NCBI GenBank assembly: GCA_035541995.1 | Contig: DATKMG010000573.1 | Span: 1 to 13,881 of the forward strand | Length of the DNA stretch: 13,881 nucleotides | From: DATKMG01 sp035541995 | GTDB lineage: Bacteria > Acidobacteriota > Terriglobia > Versatilivoradales > Versatilivoraceae | Reading direction: 5' to 3' | Part shown: positions 6,746 to 13,881 of the stretch, one piece after another | Layout: each line of letters opens with the position of its first letter | Numbering within the stretch: position 1 is the stretch's first letter | Made by a program: the position numbers and the translations under genes | Notes under the pieces: model-generated | Told to the model about the DNA's origin: nothing | The model's input: the letters and a program-made list of their open reading frames with translations, nothing else | Database searches by the model: none

Positions 6746-8053
6746 ATGAACACTCGTGCCGCGGAGAGGGTGATCCTGGTTGGATTTTGTCTGAAATCCT
6801 CTCCTCGAGCTGTGAGTGCGGATCCTCTTTCGGTCGATATTGAAGACTCGCTGGAGGAACTCGGTCGCTTGGCTGTCTCAGCGGGTGGAATGGTGGTCGG
6901 ACGTCTGGCTCAAGAGCGTGAGCGGGTTGACCCGGCTTACTTCATCGGGCGTGGTAAGCTTGCGCAGTTGAGGCGAGAGGTCGAGGCTCTATCCGGGGAG
7001 GTTGTGATATTCGATGAAAATCTCACTCCAGCCCAGCAACGGAATCTGGAGAAAGCTGTCGACTGCAAAGTCATCGATCGAACTCAATTGATTCTCGATA
7101 TTTTCGCGCGGCGCGCGGCGACTCGTGAGGGAAAACTTCAGGTTGAACTGGCACAACTCAGCTACCTCCTGCCGCGTCTAGCAGGACGAGGAGTGGAACT
7201 GTCTAGATTGGGAGGTGGCATCGGTACGCGAGGTCCGGGAGAAACCAAGCTGGAGACGGATCAACGCAAGATCCGGAGCCGGATCCATAAGATCAAAGAA
7301 GATCTGGAGCATGTGCGATCCCATCGACACCTACACCGCTCTTTCCGAAGCTCGATTCCGGTTCCAGTCATTTCGTTGGTTGGCTACACCAATGCCGGAA
7401 AGTCCTCGCTGTTCAACGCCCTCACGAATGCTTCCACATTGGCCACAAATCAGTTGTTTGCCACCCTGGACCCACTGCTGCGGCGAGTTCGGCTACCTTC
7501 CAACCGAGAGGTAATTCTTTCTGATACGGTTGGATTCATCAATAAATTACCACCCACCTTGGTTTCTGCGTTTCGAGCTACTCTGGAAGAAGTGACTGAA
7601 GCCGATTTACTCCTGCATGTCATCGACCTCTCCAATCCCCACTTTCGCCAGCAGCGGGAGTCAGTAATGCGTGTTCTGGATGACCTTGAGGTTTCCTCCA
7701 AGTTGGTTATTGAGGTTTACAACAAGATCGACTTGGTTCAAGAGGCTCCGAAGTGGACTCCGCGCGAGAATGCAGTCTCGATTTCAGCTGCCAAGAAAAT
7801 GGGGATTCCTTCGCTGCTGCAGAAGTTGGATGAATGCCTTTTCTCTGACCCGCTGGAGAAAGCGAGTTTCGTCTTGGGGCATAATGATGGGGCCATCCTC
7901 TCGCAACTTCATTCAAAGGGGAGACTCATTCAGAAGTCCTATCGCGGTGAGAAGATCTTTCTGGAAGTGGAGGCCCCCCGCTCGATTGTAAACAAATTCA
8001 AACAGTATCGGCTCCAGCCCGAAAACCGACAGTCAATCAAGAGCAGGCGATGA
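6746..8053 (+). CDS. hflX: Ribosome-associated GTPase HflX
   Basis: HflX binds and splits stalled 70S ribosomes, especially under heat or stress. With the ATG at 6746 the product is 435 residues. It has the N-terminal HflX domain (FIGRGKLAQL, then VIFDENLTPAQQRNLE), the glycine-rich GGGIGTRGPGETKLE linker near 156, and the GTPase domain with G1 GYTNAGKS (213-220), G3 DTVGF (260-264) and G4 NKID (326-329), plus a G5 SA pair. A TTG at 6734 overlaps the hfq stop and would add four residues, but has no room for a ribosome site; GAGAG at 6729-6733 suits the ATG better. Translation is probably coupled to hfq, eight bases upstream. Confidence 0.93.
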   Translation: MNTRAAERVILVGFCLKSSPRAVSADPLSVDIEDSLEELGRLAVSAGGMVVGRLAQERERVDPAYFIGRGKLAQLRREVEALSGEVVIFDENLTPAQQRNLEKAVDCKVIDRTQLILDIFARRAATREGKLQVELAQLSYLLPRLAGRGVELSRLGGGIGTRGPGETKLETDQRKIRSRIHKIKEDLEHVRSHRHLHRSFRSSIPVPVISLVGYTNAGKSSLFNALTNASTLATNQLFATLDPLLRRVRLPSNREVILSDTVGFINKLPPTLVSAFRATLEEVTEADLLLHVIDLSNPHFRQQRESVMRVLDDLEVSSKLVIEVYNKIDLVQEAPKWTPRENAVSISAAKKMGIPSLLQKLDECLFSDPLEKASFVLGHNDGAILSQLHSKGRLIQKSYRGEKIFLEVEAPRSIVNKFKQYRLQPENRQSIKSRR

Positions 8054-8057
8054 GGAA

Positions 8058-8480
8058 TTGAGACTTTCAAAAGGGATCTTGGAAACATCCTTGTATTGTT
8101 CTGACCTGGATGCAGCTGAGCGGTTCTACACCGCTGTCCTGGGGCTCGAAAGAATAGGTCGCCAATGCGGACGTCATGTGTTCTTTCGCTGTGGGCAGGG
8201 AGTCCTTTTGCTCTTCAATCCAGGGAAAACCGGAAAGGAGCCCAGCTATGTGAACGGGATAATGGTCCCAATGCATGGCACTGGGGGAGAGGGGCATTTG
8301 GCTTTCAGAATATCGGCATCAGAAATACCCATTTGGCGTGAGCATTTGCAGCGGCAGGGTGTGACTCTGGAAGCAGAAATCAACTGGCCGGAAGGCGGAC
8401 AGTCGATCTACTTTCGGGATCCTGCGGGCAACAGCCTTGAATTAGCTACCCCGGCGGTTTGGGGATTTGAAGAAGTGTAA
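8058..8480 (+). CDS. VOC-fold (glyoxalase/dioxygenase-like) protein
   Basis: A 140-residue vicinal-oxygen-chelate protein, with the paired beta-alpha-beta-beta-beta layout: LETSLYCSDLDAAERFYTAVLGLE opens the first module, and HLAFRI then YFRDPAGNSLELA close the second. His80 (GEGHLAF) and Glu128 (NSLELA) sit where metal ligands occur in this family. Members include glyoxalase I, ring-cleaving dioxygenases and fosfomycin-resistance enzymes; the exact reaction cannot be told. The only available start is TTG at 8058, four bases after the hflX stop, with GAGG immediately upstream but overlapping the hflX stop. It is the last gene of the plus-strand train and faces the hemoglobin gene. Confidence 0.82.
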   Translation: MRLSKGILETSLYCSDLDAAERFYTAVLGLERIGRQCGRHVFFRCGQGVLLLFNPGKTGKEPSYVNGIMVPMHGTGGEGHLAFRISASEIPIWREHLQRQGVTLEAEINWPEGGQSIYFRDPAGNSLELATPAVWGFEEV

Positions 8481-8582
8481 CTTTTGCCTCCAACCTTGCG
8501 GACAGCTTCAAGCCGTGCGATTGGTAGCAGACCGCATGACCATGTGGAGGGGAAAAGTGTGGGACAGATGTAGTCTGAATGC

Positions 8583-9038
8583 CTAGGGTTCAGTTTTTTC
8601 AACAATATCTTTCTCGTAGGCCGCCACGATCATCAAGAATTCTTCCTTTTCCTTTTGTCGGACTTTTTGCCTATCTATGGACTCTACCAGATGATTCATA
8701 CTTGCGTCCCAATCCCGCTTGGTAATCCCTAACCCTCCATGGGCTGTCTTCATATCGCGACCGATATACACACAAGGACCCCCGGTCAGCGCACAGAATT
8801 GTTCCACCAGGAGCTGACGTGCGCGCTTGAGGGAATCCTGGCTCCGCCCCCCGGTGAAGCGACTGAATTGCGGATCGCTTCGGATCCGACCAAAATAGTC
8901 ATGGGCTATGGAGGCTATTGCGTCATAACCGCCGAGTCGCTTATAGAGCGATTTCTCTTCTTGGGTTAGAGCTGAGTGTGCGAAACCGGTCAGGACCACA
9001 GCGAAAGCCAATGTTACCAGATGAGCTTTTATCTTCAC
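8583..9038 (-). CDS. Exported group 1 (TrHbN-like) truncated hemoglobin
   Basis: The 151-residue product, started at GTG 9038, has a signal peptide (VKIKAHLVTLAFAVVLTGFAHSA, cleavage near residue 24) followed by a truncated globin. Family marks are LYKRLGG (31-37), the B-helix AIASIAHDYFGRI, FCALTGGPCVYIGRDM (81-96) and the proximal heme His100 in AHGGLGIT. Against Mycobacterium TrHbN, the B10 position (Tyr33 there) aligns with Phe49 here, with Tyr at the preceding position 48. It probably binds heme and handles NO or O2 in the periplasm; substrate is not shown. GTG is preferred over TTG 9059 because AAGGAGG lies five bases before it and the protein then begins directly with a signal peptide. 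The peroxidase gene lies upstream on the same strand after 141 bases. Confidence 0.88.
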   Translation of the reverse strand: MKIKAHLVTLAFAVVLTGFAHSALTQEEKSLYKRLGGYDAIASIAHDYFGRIRSDPQFSRFTGGRSQDSLKRARQLLVEQFCALTGGPCVYIGRDMKTAHGGLGITKRDWDASMNHLVESIDRQKVRQKEKEEFLMIVAAYEKDIVEKTEP

Positions 9039-9043
9039 GTACG

Positions 9044-9050
9044 CCTCCTT
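9044..9050 (-). promoter_or_regulatory. Ribosome binding site deciding the hemoglobin start
   Basis: On the minus strand AAGGAGG reads from 9050 to 9044, five bases before GTG at 9038. This perfect Shine-Dalgarno sequence supports GTG over the upstream TTG at 9059, which would place the site inside the coding region. Confidence 0.8.
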
Positions 9051-9179
9051 AGCGGTCAAATGAGAAGCTGGATACTCAGCAGCCGTTTGCAGAGCATGGC
9101 TTCTGCTTTAGCTTCCGGGGTTATTTGAGCGAACAGGTACGCGCGGACTCCATGAATCAAAGGGTCACCGCAGGAACGC

Positions 9180-9659
9180 TCACCCCAGGAGGAGCATCAC
9201 ATCCCTAGCGATTCTCTCCGGTGTATCTCTGGGCGCATAGCGTTTCAACACTGTGCCACTCTTGTCAACCAGGAATTTGGTGAAGTTCCACTTGATGAAC
9301 TGAGTACCCAATGTGCCTCTCTTCTGGGACTTGAGATACTTGAATAGGGGATGGGCATTTTCTCCGTTGACCCTGACCTTGGCAAAAAGTGGGAAAGTCA
9401 CATTGTAGGTCGACGAGCAGAAGCGCTCTATCTCCTCCTCGCCGGCAGGCTCCTGACGGCCAAACTGGTTACATGGAAACCCCAGAACAACCAGCCCCTT
9501 CTCTTTCCATCGCTCATAGATCGCCTGAAGCCCCTCGTATTGAGGCGTAAATCCGCACTGGCTGGCCACGTTAACGATAAGCAGTGGCTTGCCGCGGTAG
9601 ACGCCCATCTTCAGTGACTTGCCGTCGATAGTCGTGACCTCGATGGCGTAGATGCTCAT
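9180..9659 (-). CDS. Cysteine glutathione peroxidase (thioredoxin-type GPx)
   Basis: A 159-residue thiol peroxidase of the GPx family, reducing hydrogen peroxide or lipid hydroperoxides in the cytoplasm (no signal peptide). The peroxidatic residue is Cys35 in NVASQCGFTPQY, a cysteine rather than selenocysteine. The rest of the catalytic tetrad is present: Gln65-region in GFPCNQFGRQEP, and Trp124-Asn125 in KWNFTKFLV. Cys81 in RFCSSTYNV is placed like the resolving cysteine of thioredoxin-dependent two-Cys members such as E. coli BtuE, so thioredoxin is a likelier reductant than glutathione. ATG at 9659 is preceded by AAGGA with seven bases of spacing. Length is normal for the family. Confidence 0.93.
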   Translation of the reverse strand: MSIYAIEVTTIDGKSLKMGVYRGKPLLIVNVASQCGFTPQYEGLQAIYERWKEKGLVVLGFPCNQFGRQEPAGEEEIERFCSSTYNVTFPLFAKVRVNGENAHPLFKYLKSQKRGTLGTQFIKWNFTKFLVDKSGTVLKRYAPRDTPERIARDVMLLLG

Positions 9660-9673
9660 AATGGAATCCTTGT

Positions 9674-9703
9674 ACTATAGCGCGAGTTCGGACAGAATTC
9701 CAA
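9674..9703 (-). promoter_or_regulatory. Possible sigma-70-like promoter for the peroxidase gene
   Basis: On the minus strand TTGGAA (9703-9698, 4/6 to TTGACA) and TATAGT (9679-9674, 5/6 to TATAAT) are separated by 18 bases. A transcript from it would start within about 10 bases of the ATG and lose part of the ribosome site, which weakens the call. Confidence 0.3.
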
Positions 9704-9753
9704 TTTCTGGAGTCTTTTACCTGCAGTCTGATCACGGGGAGGAAACGAGCAAC

Positions 9754-11289
9754 ATGCCTAAATCAATCGTGCGGGTTCTTTGCCCGATCTTATTGGCCTA
9801 CTTCATGATGGGAGTGGGCTCGGTGATGTCGGAGACTTATTATGTCGACTCGGCCGGTGGGAATGACACCGGTACGGGCACATCACAATCTTCGCCTTGG
9901 GGCAGCCTCGCCAAAGTCAACGCATCCCGCTTCAAGCCGGGTGACCGTATTCTCTTCAAAAGCGGATCGGCATGGCAGGGACAATTGATTGTGAGGAGTC
10001 CCGGTTCCGAAGGGGCTCCAATTGTCATCGACCGTTACGGTGAAGGAGCCATGCCGCTGATTGACGGTGGGGGCAAGGTGGAAGATGTGATCTGCCTTTA
10101 CAACGTTCAGCAGGTCGAAGTGCGTCATCTTGAGTTGACCAACCACGGTGCCCAACCGGAAGTTCGCCGCGGGGTACACATCTTCCTCGACAATTTCGGG
10201 ACCGCCAAACACATCGTTATATCCGGTCTTTTCATCCATGACGTCAACGGAACCAATGGGGTCGAGCACAGCCACAAGGACAATGGTGGTATTGTGTTCC
10301 GCACGGTCGGAAACCAAGTGCCAAGCCGATTCGATGGTCTGGTCATTGAAGGGAACATAGTGTGGAAAGTGGACCGCTCGGCAATTGTGGCCGAAAGTTA
10401 TCATGCCATGCGAAGTCATTGGTTTCCCAGCACAAATGTCATCATCCGTGACAACTACGTCGAGAACATCGGCGGCGACGGCATTGTACCCTGGGCCACT
10501 GATAGTGTTTTAGTGGAACACAACATCGCTCGCAACTGCAACCGCAGGGCTGGCAGTTACAACGCCGGCATCTGGCCTTGGTCAACCGATAACTCATTAT
10601 TCCAGCTTAACGAAGCGTCCTTCACCCGGACCACCCTCGACGGCGAAGGATTCGACTCTGACTATAACTCCCGGAATACACTCTTTCAGTATAACTACAG
10701 CCACGACAACGAGGGTGGCTTCATGCTGATCTGTACCCCGGGAGATCCGACTAAGGAGGATGGTCCTGGCCACATCGGAAACATCGGTACCCTAATACGT
10801 TACAACATTAGCCGGAACGACCGGACCCGGATTTTCCACCTTGCCGGTGCTGCCGAGAACACCACAGTTCATGATAACGCCGTCTACGTGGGCTCCGGTT
10901 TAGACGTCCAGATGCTGGCAGTAACAAACTGGGAGGGGTGGGCCGACCGTGCCGTGTTCCGCGACAACTTTTTTTACGTGGAAGGTACGGCACACTACGG
11001 CCACGAGGTGAGCCGCAAGGACGGCGTCTACACAATTTCTCCCGGTTGGGGTCCAGCCAAGGCCATAGTTTTCGAAGGGAATCGATATGTCGGCCAACAT
11101 ATCGACCGCCCCGAAGATCCCAAAGGCTCGGTGGAAGAATTGGGCGAAATGCCAAGGCTGGACTGGGACGAGCCGCAGTTCGATCCGGCCAATCCAGATG
11201 GCTTCAGTACGTTCCTTTCAAAACACCGCGATTGGATGTTAAAGCTGTTCGAAAGTCAGTTCGGCAGGCCGGTTAGGCTGGGGCGTTGA
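9754..11289 (+). CDS. Secreted right-handed parallel beta-helix protein
   Basis: With ATG at 9754 the product is 511 residues. It starts with a signal peptide (MPKSIVRVLCPILLAYFMMG..., likely cleavage near residue 26 before ETYYVDSAGG). The segment TYYVDSAGGNDTGTG...SPWGSLAKVN with PGDRILFKSG is the usual opening of pectate-lyase-like beta-helix proteins. Rungs with N-x-x-x-x-N periodicity follow at about 195-330, for example VIEGNIVWKV, VIIRDNYVENIG, LVEHNIARNC, LFQLNEASF and LFQYNYSHDNEGGF. GGAGG lies 11 bases before the ATG; an upstream in-frame start at 9652 would overlap the peroxidase gene and mask the signal peptide. It is probably a polysaccharide lyase or hydrolase, but I see no assignable catalytic set. 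Its neighbour is a GH36-type enzyme, which supports a glycan role. Confidence 0.8.
   Translation: MPKSIVRVLCPILLAYFMMGVGSVMSETYYVDSAGGNDTGTGTSQSSPWGSLAKVNASRFKPGDRILFKSGSAWQGQLIVRSPGSEGAPIVIDRYGEGAMPLIDGGGKVEDVICLYNVQQVEVRHLELTNHGAQPEVRRGVHIFLDNFGTAKHIVISGLFIHDVNGTNGVEHSHKDNGGIVFRTVGNQVPSRFDGLVIEGNIVWKVDRSAIVAESYHAMRSHWFPSTNVIIRDNYVENIGGDGIVPWATDSVLVEHNIARNCNRRAGSYNAGIWPWSTDNSLFQLNEASFTRTTLDGEGFDSDYNSRNTLFQYNYSHDNEGGFMLICTPGDPTKEDGPGHIGNIGTLIRYNISRNDRTRIFHLAGAAENTTVHDNAVYVGSGLDVQMLAVTNWEGWADRAVFRDNFFYVEGTAHYGHEVSRKDGVYTISPGWGPAKAIVFEGNRYVGQHIDRPEDPKGSVEELGEMPRLDWDEPQFDPANPDGFSTFLSKHRDWMLKLFESQFGRPVRLGR
11082..11105. repeat. Nine-base inverted repeat inside the beta-helix gene
   Basis: TCGATATGT (11082-11090) and ACATATCGA (11097-11105) form perfect arms around a six-base loop, within coding sequence. 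By length alone such a hairpin can occur by chance about once in a window of this size. Confidence 0.4.
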
Positions 11290-11437
11290 TCCGGGTTATT
11301 CTGTCGTGGTCAGGCCCGTACCGTGAATAGGATCTTTGCTTCGGATTCCTGCCTCGACTTAATTCGACTTGTTGTTCGTGGTTCGGACCGGCGGGCTCAG
11401 TTCCCCACTAACCCGGTCGTTCCCTCATGACGAGCAC

Positions 11438-11442
11438 AGGAG
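11438..11442 (+). promoter_or_regulatory. Ribosome binding site deciding the GH36 start
   Basis: AGGAG sits eight bases before ATG 11451. It favours this start over ATG 11427, which would put eight uncharged residues before the basic start of the signal peptide. Confidence 0.65.
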
Positions 11443-11450
11443 CATCGAAA

Positions 11451-13712
11451 ATGAAACACAGAACTTACAGAATATCGGCAGCGTTGATATGCATGTCTAC
11501 CCTCGGTTTCGTCGTCTCAGCGGTGCTTCTCATTCCGCCATTGTCCGGGCTCTGCATGGCACTTCCTTCTGTGGGGACACCCATTCGTTATCTCCCCGAT
11601 CGAAAGTTGTGGATCTTGGAGACCGAGCGTACATCCTATGTCCTGGGTGTGAACGAACTCGATGGCCTGCAGTTTATTTACTGGGGCAAGAGAATCCGAC
11701 GCGACCAGGACTTCACAGCAGCTCGCACCAGTGAGGGGTACGCATTCGAGTCTCCGGAAAGTATGACAACCGAGGAATATCTGGCATGGGGTGGCATGCG
11801 TTACGACGAGCCATGTCTCAAAGTGACCCTGGCCGATGGTGTCCGTGACCTGGTGCTCAAGTACGTCTCCCAAGAGATCAAAGACAACACCCTCACCATC
11901 CGGATGAAGGATATCCAGTATGACTTGGTCGTGGACCTCATCTACCGTGTCTACCCGAAACATAACATCGTCTGCAAATCTTCGATAATTCAGAATCAGA
12001 CGTCTCAACCTCTGGTTGTGGAGAGTGCCCAATCCGGTGTCTGGCACGTACCTCCTGGAGATTCTTACCGCCTCAGCTATCTTCCTGGTCGCTGGGCAGG
12101 TGAAAATCAGCTCACGCGGGAGTTCATCCACCAAGGTAAGAAAGTCCTGGACAGCCGGCGTCTGGTGACCAGCCACCAGATGAATCCCTGGTTCGCAGTC
12201 GATTACCGGGGAGAATCCGACGAAGAGCATGGTCGTGTTTGGTTCGGCGCCCTGGGATGGAGTGGTAACTGGAGATTGGTGGTGGAGCAGACTCCGAATC
12301 TGCAAGTCCGCATCGTGGGAGGTTACAACGACTTTGACTTCGGCTATCTTCTCAAGCCCGGCGAGACCCTTACGACGCCACCTTACTACGGTGGCTTCAC
12401 TGATGAGGGCTTTGGAGAGATGTCGCGGCTCATGCACGATTTCGAGCGCGAGGAGATCTTGCCCAAGCAGCCGACACCTCGCCCGCGCCCTGTGGTCTTC
12501 AATTCCTGGTGCGTAACAGAGTTTGCTGTAAACGAGTCAAATCAGAAGGAGTTCGCCAACCTTGCCTCCAAGCTTGGGGTTGAACACTTCATGGTGGACG
12601 ACGGGTGGTTCGGTAAGCGTAAGGACGACCACGCCGGTCTTGGTGATTGGTGGCCTGATCCGGATAAATTCCCTCACGGTCTTACGCCCCTCATCAATTA
12701 TGTCCATAGTCTAGGCATGGAGTTTGGGTTGTGGGTGGAGCCTGAGATGGTCAATCCCAAGAGCGCGCTCTACCGGCAACACCCCGATTGGGTAATCAAC
12801 TTCCCGGGCCGCCCACGTAGCGAGGGACGTAATCAGTTAATGCTCAACCTTGCTCGAAGCGATGTGAAAGAGTACCTCCTTAACGTGTTCGACAAGCTCC
12901 TTTCCGAGAACGACATCAAAATCGTGAAATGGGATATGAACCGCCACGTTTCTGAGCCTGGCTGGCCTGAAGTTCCTGCCTCCGAACAGAAGCGCATCTG
13001 GGTCAAGTATGTGGACAATTTCTATGAACTTGTGGACCTTCTTCGAGCCAGACACCCCTCGGTGGAATTTGAGACCAGTGAGGGCGGAGGCGGGCGTGTA
13101 GACCTCGGCTTGCTTACCCGGATGGAACAGGTCAACACCAGTGACAACGGGGATGCTTTCGATGGCCTGCGCATCTGGCAGGGGTATTCCATGGCCTATG
13201 CACCCCGAATGATCAACGGAGGAGTAGGGGATAACCCCGGTAGCAACGACCGGAGTCTGCCGCTGAAGTTCCGATTTCTGGCGGGCATGAGGATGGGAGG
13301 GTCGTTCGGCTTCTGCTGTGATCTGCGCAAATGGTCTTCGGAAGACCTTTCCTTTGGCAAGAAAATGGCGGATTACTACAAGAGTGTCCGTATGACACTG
13401 CAAGAAGGAAGTCTATACCGTCTTTCTTCGCCGTTCGAGAGCAACTTGACTGCGACTCAATACGTTTCTCGGGACGGCCGACAGGCCGTCATGTTCGTCT
13501 TCCAGCACTCTCAACAACTCCTGCGACCCGCACCGACCATTTATCCACGTGGCCTGGTAGAGGATGCGGTCTACCGTCTCAAGCCCCTCGATGACAAGCT
13601 AGTGGAGAAGAAGGAGACCCTCAGCGGATCTTACATGATGAACCACGGCCTGGATTTCAAACTGATCGGGGATTTCGATAGCACGATGCTCGTGTTGGAG
13701 AGGATTGAGTAG
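11451..13712 (+). CDS. Secreted GH36-family alpha-galactosidase-like enzyme
   Basis: The 753-residue product has a signal peptide (MKHRTYRISAALIC then a hydrophobic stretch to about residue 37), an N-terminal beta-sandwich domain to about 340, and a clan GH-D (beta/alpha)8 barrel from about 345 to 650, then a C-terminal beta domain. Family marks are VVFNSWC, MVDDGWFGKR (381-390), GLWVEPEMV (426-434), KWDMNRH with nucleophile Asp495, and TSDNGD with acid/base Asp565. GH36 enzymes remove terminal alpha-linked galactose or N-acetylgalactosamine from oligo- and polysaccharides. The usual Cys-x-x-Gly-x-Gly-Arg substrate motif reads SEGGGGR (543-549), with Ser in place of Cys, so specificity may be shifted. 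No lipobox fits Cys35. It is 161 bases after the beta-helix gene, same strand. Confidence 0.92.
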   Translation: MKHRTYRISAALICMSTLGFVVSAVLLIPPLSGLCMALPSVGTPIRYLPDRKLWILETERTSYVLGVNELDGLQFIYWGKRIRRDQDFTAARTSEGYAFESPESMTTEEYLAWGGMRYDEPCLKVTLADGVRDLVLKYVSQEIKDNTLTIRMKDIQYDLVVDLIYRVYPKHNIVCKSSIIQNQTSQPLVVESAQSGVWHVPPGDSYRLSYLPGRWAGENQLTREFIHQGKKVLDSRRLVTSHQMNPWFAVDYRGESDEEHGRVWFGALGWSGNWRLVVEQTPNLQVRIVGGYNDFDFGYLLKPGETLTTPPYYGGFTDEGFGEMSRLMHDFEREEILPKQPTPRPRPVVFNSWCVTEFAVNESNQKEFANLASKLGVEHFMVDDGWFGKRKDDHAGLGDWWPDPDKFPHGLTPLINYVHSLGMEFGLWVEPEMVNPKSALYRQHPDWVINFPGRPRSEGRNQLMLNLARSDVKEYLLNVFDKLLSENDIKIVKWDMNRHVSEPGWPEVPASEQKRIWVKYVDNFYELVDLLRARHPSVEFETSEGGGGRVDLGLLTRMEQVNTSDNGDAFDGLRIWQGYSMAYAPRMINGGVGDNPGSNDRSLPLKFRFLAGMRMGGSFGFCCDLRKWSSEDLSFGKKMADYYKSVRMTLQEGSLYRLSSPFESNLTATQYVSRDGRQAVMFVFQHSQQLLRPAPTIYPRGLVEDAVYRLKPLDDKLVEKKETLSGSYMMNHGLDFKLIGDFDSTMLVLERIE

Positions 13713-13881
13713 GCTCTTGCGAAAATGAACTTCCATGATCGATTGACAGACCCTGTCGGAGTGTGACGATGTCATCCCAACTGGCGCCCGCCACCGAATC
13801 GTCTTCAGCTTGTAGAAAACCGGAGAAATAATCAAAAAAGCGGTCTCGTGTCTTCAGCTCATTTCCATCTGTATGTGGCAG

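Noticed and set aside
8575..8599. Possible terminator after the plus-strand train: CTGAA / TTCAG with a run of six T.
   Set aside because: The stem is only five base pairs with a nine-base loop, and the T-run lies in the hemoglobin coding end; too weak to call.
9060..9180. A minus-strand frame of about 40 codons between the peroxidase and hemoglobin genes that reads like a protein tail (CGDPLIHGVRAYLF...).
   Set aside because: It has no ATG, no ribosome site and no recognisable family; a decayed gene remnant is possible but unsupported.
11543..11560. Possible lipobox at Cys35 of the GH36 protein.
   Set aside because: The residue before Cys is Leu, where Gly, Ala or Ser is expected; treated as an ordinary signal peptide.
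11517..12437. Long minus-strand ORF of 306 residues opposite the GH36 gene.
   Set aside because: It is antisense to a clear enzyme gene, has no recognisable motif or ribosome site, and arises from the codon bias of the sense gene. The same holds for antisense frames at 9883-10419 and 12837-13403.
13745..13757. GACAG / CTGTC hairpin after the GH36 gene.
   Set aside because: Five base pairs, no T-run; not a credible terminator.

Overview
The window looks like chromosome of a Gram-negative (diderm) bacterium of moderate GC content. It carries lipid A genes that use LpxI rather than LpxH, a TonB-type envelope protein, and the widely shared miaA-hfq-hflX cluster. Gene content fits phyla such as Desulfobacterota, Methylomirabilota (NC10), Nitrospirota or Acidobacteriota. 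I cannot place it more precisely from sequence alone.

Layout. Positions 1-926 are the 3' end of a secreted YVTN-type beta-propeller protein whose C-terminus holds two tandem copies of a beta-rich domain. From 1102 to 8480 runs one dense plus-strand gene train: fabZ, lpxA, a 130-bp inverted-repeat element, lpxI, a Gfo/Idh/MocA dehydrogenase (GnnA-like by context), a TonB-family protein, a 31-residue membrane mini-protein overlapping the miaA start codon, miaA, hfq, hflX and a VOC-fold protein. On the minus strand, 8583-9659, lie an exported truncated hemoglobin and a cysteine glutathione peroxidase. On the plus strand, 9754-13712, lie a secreted parallel beta-helix protein and a secreted GH36 alpha-galactosidase-like enzyme. 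No gap exceeds 300 bases. The gaps at 927-1101, 11290-11450 and 13713-13881 contain no gene I can support.

How the genes fit together. FabZ, LpxA and LpxI serve acyl-chain supply and the first and fourth committed steps of lipid A synthesis. The dehydrogenase sits where gnnA sits in species that make 3-amino (amide-linked) lipid A, but no gnnB aminotransferase follows, and lpxD and lpxB are also absent from the window. MiaA, Hfq and HflX form a translation, RNA and ribosome-rescue module. The hemoglobin and peroxidase suggest handling of NO, O2 or peroxides at the envelope. The last two genes suggest extracellular or periplasmic breakdown of a galactose-containing glycan.

No mobile element, CRISPR array, tRNA or rRNA was seen. 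The points most worth checking are the 31-residue ORF coupled to miaA, the heptamer inverted repeat inside the lpx operon, the unpaired gnnA-like gene, and the altered active sites of the hemoglobin and the GH36 enzyme.
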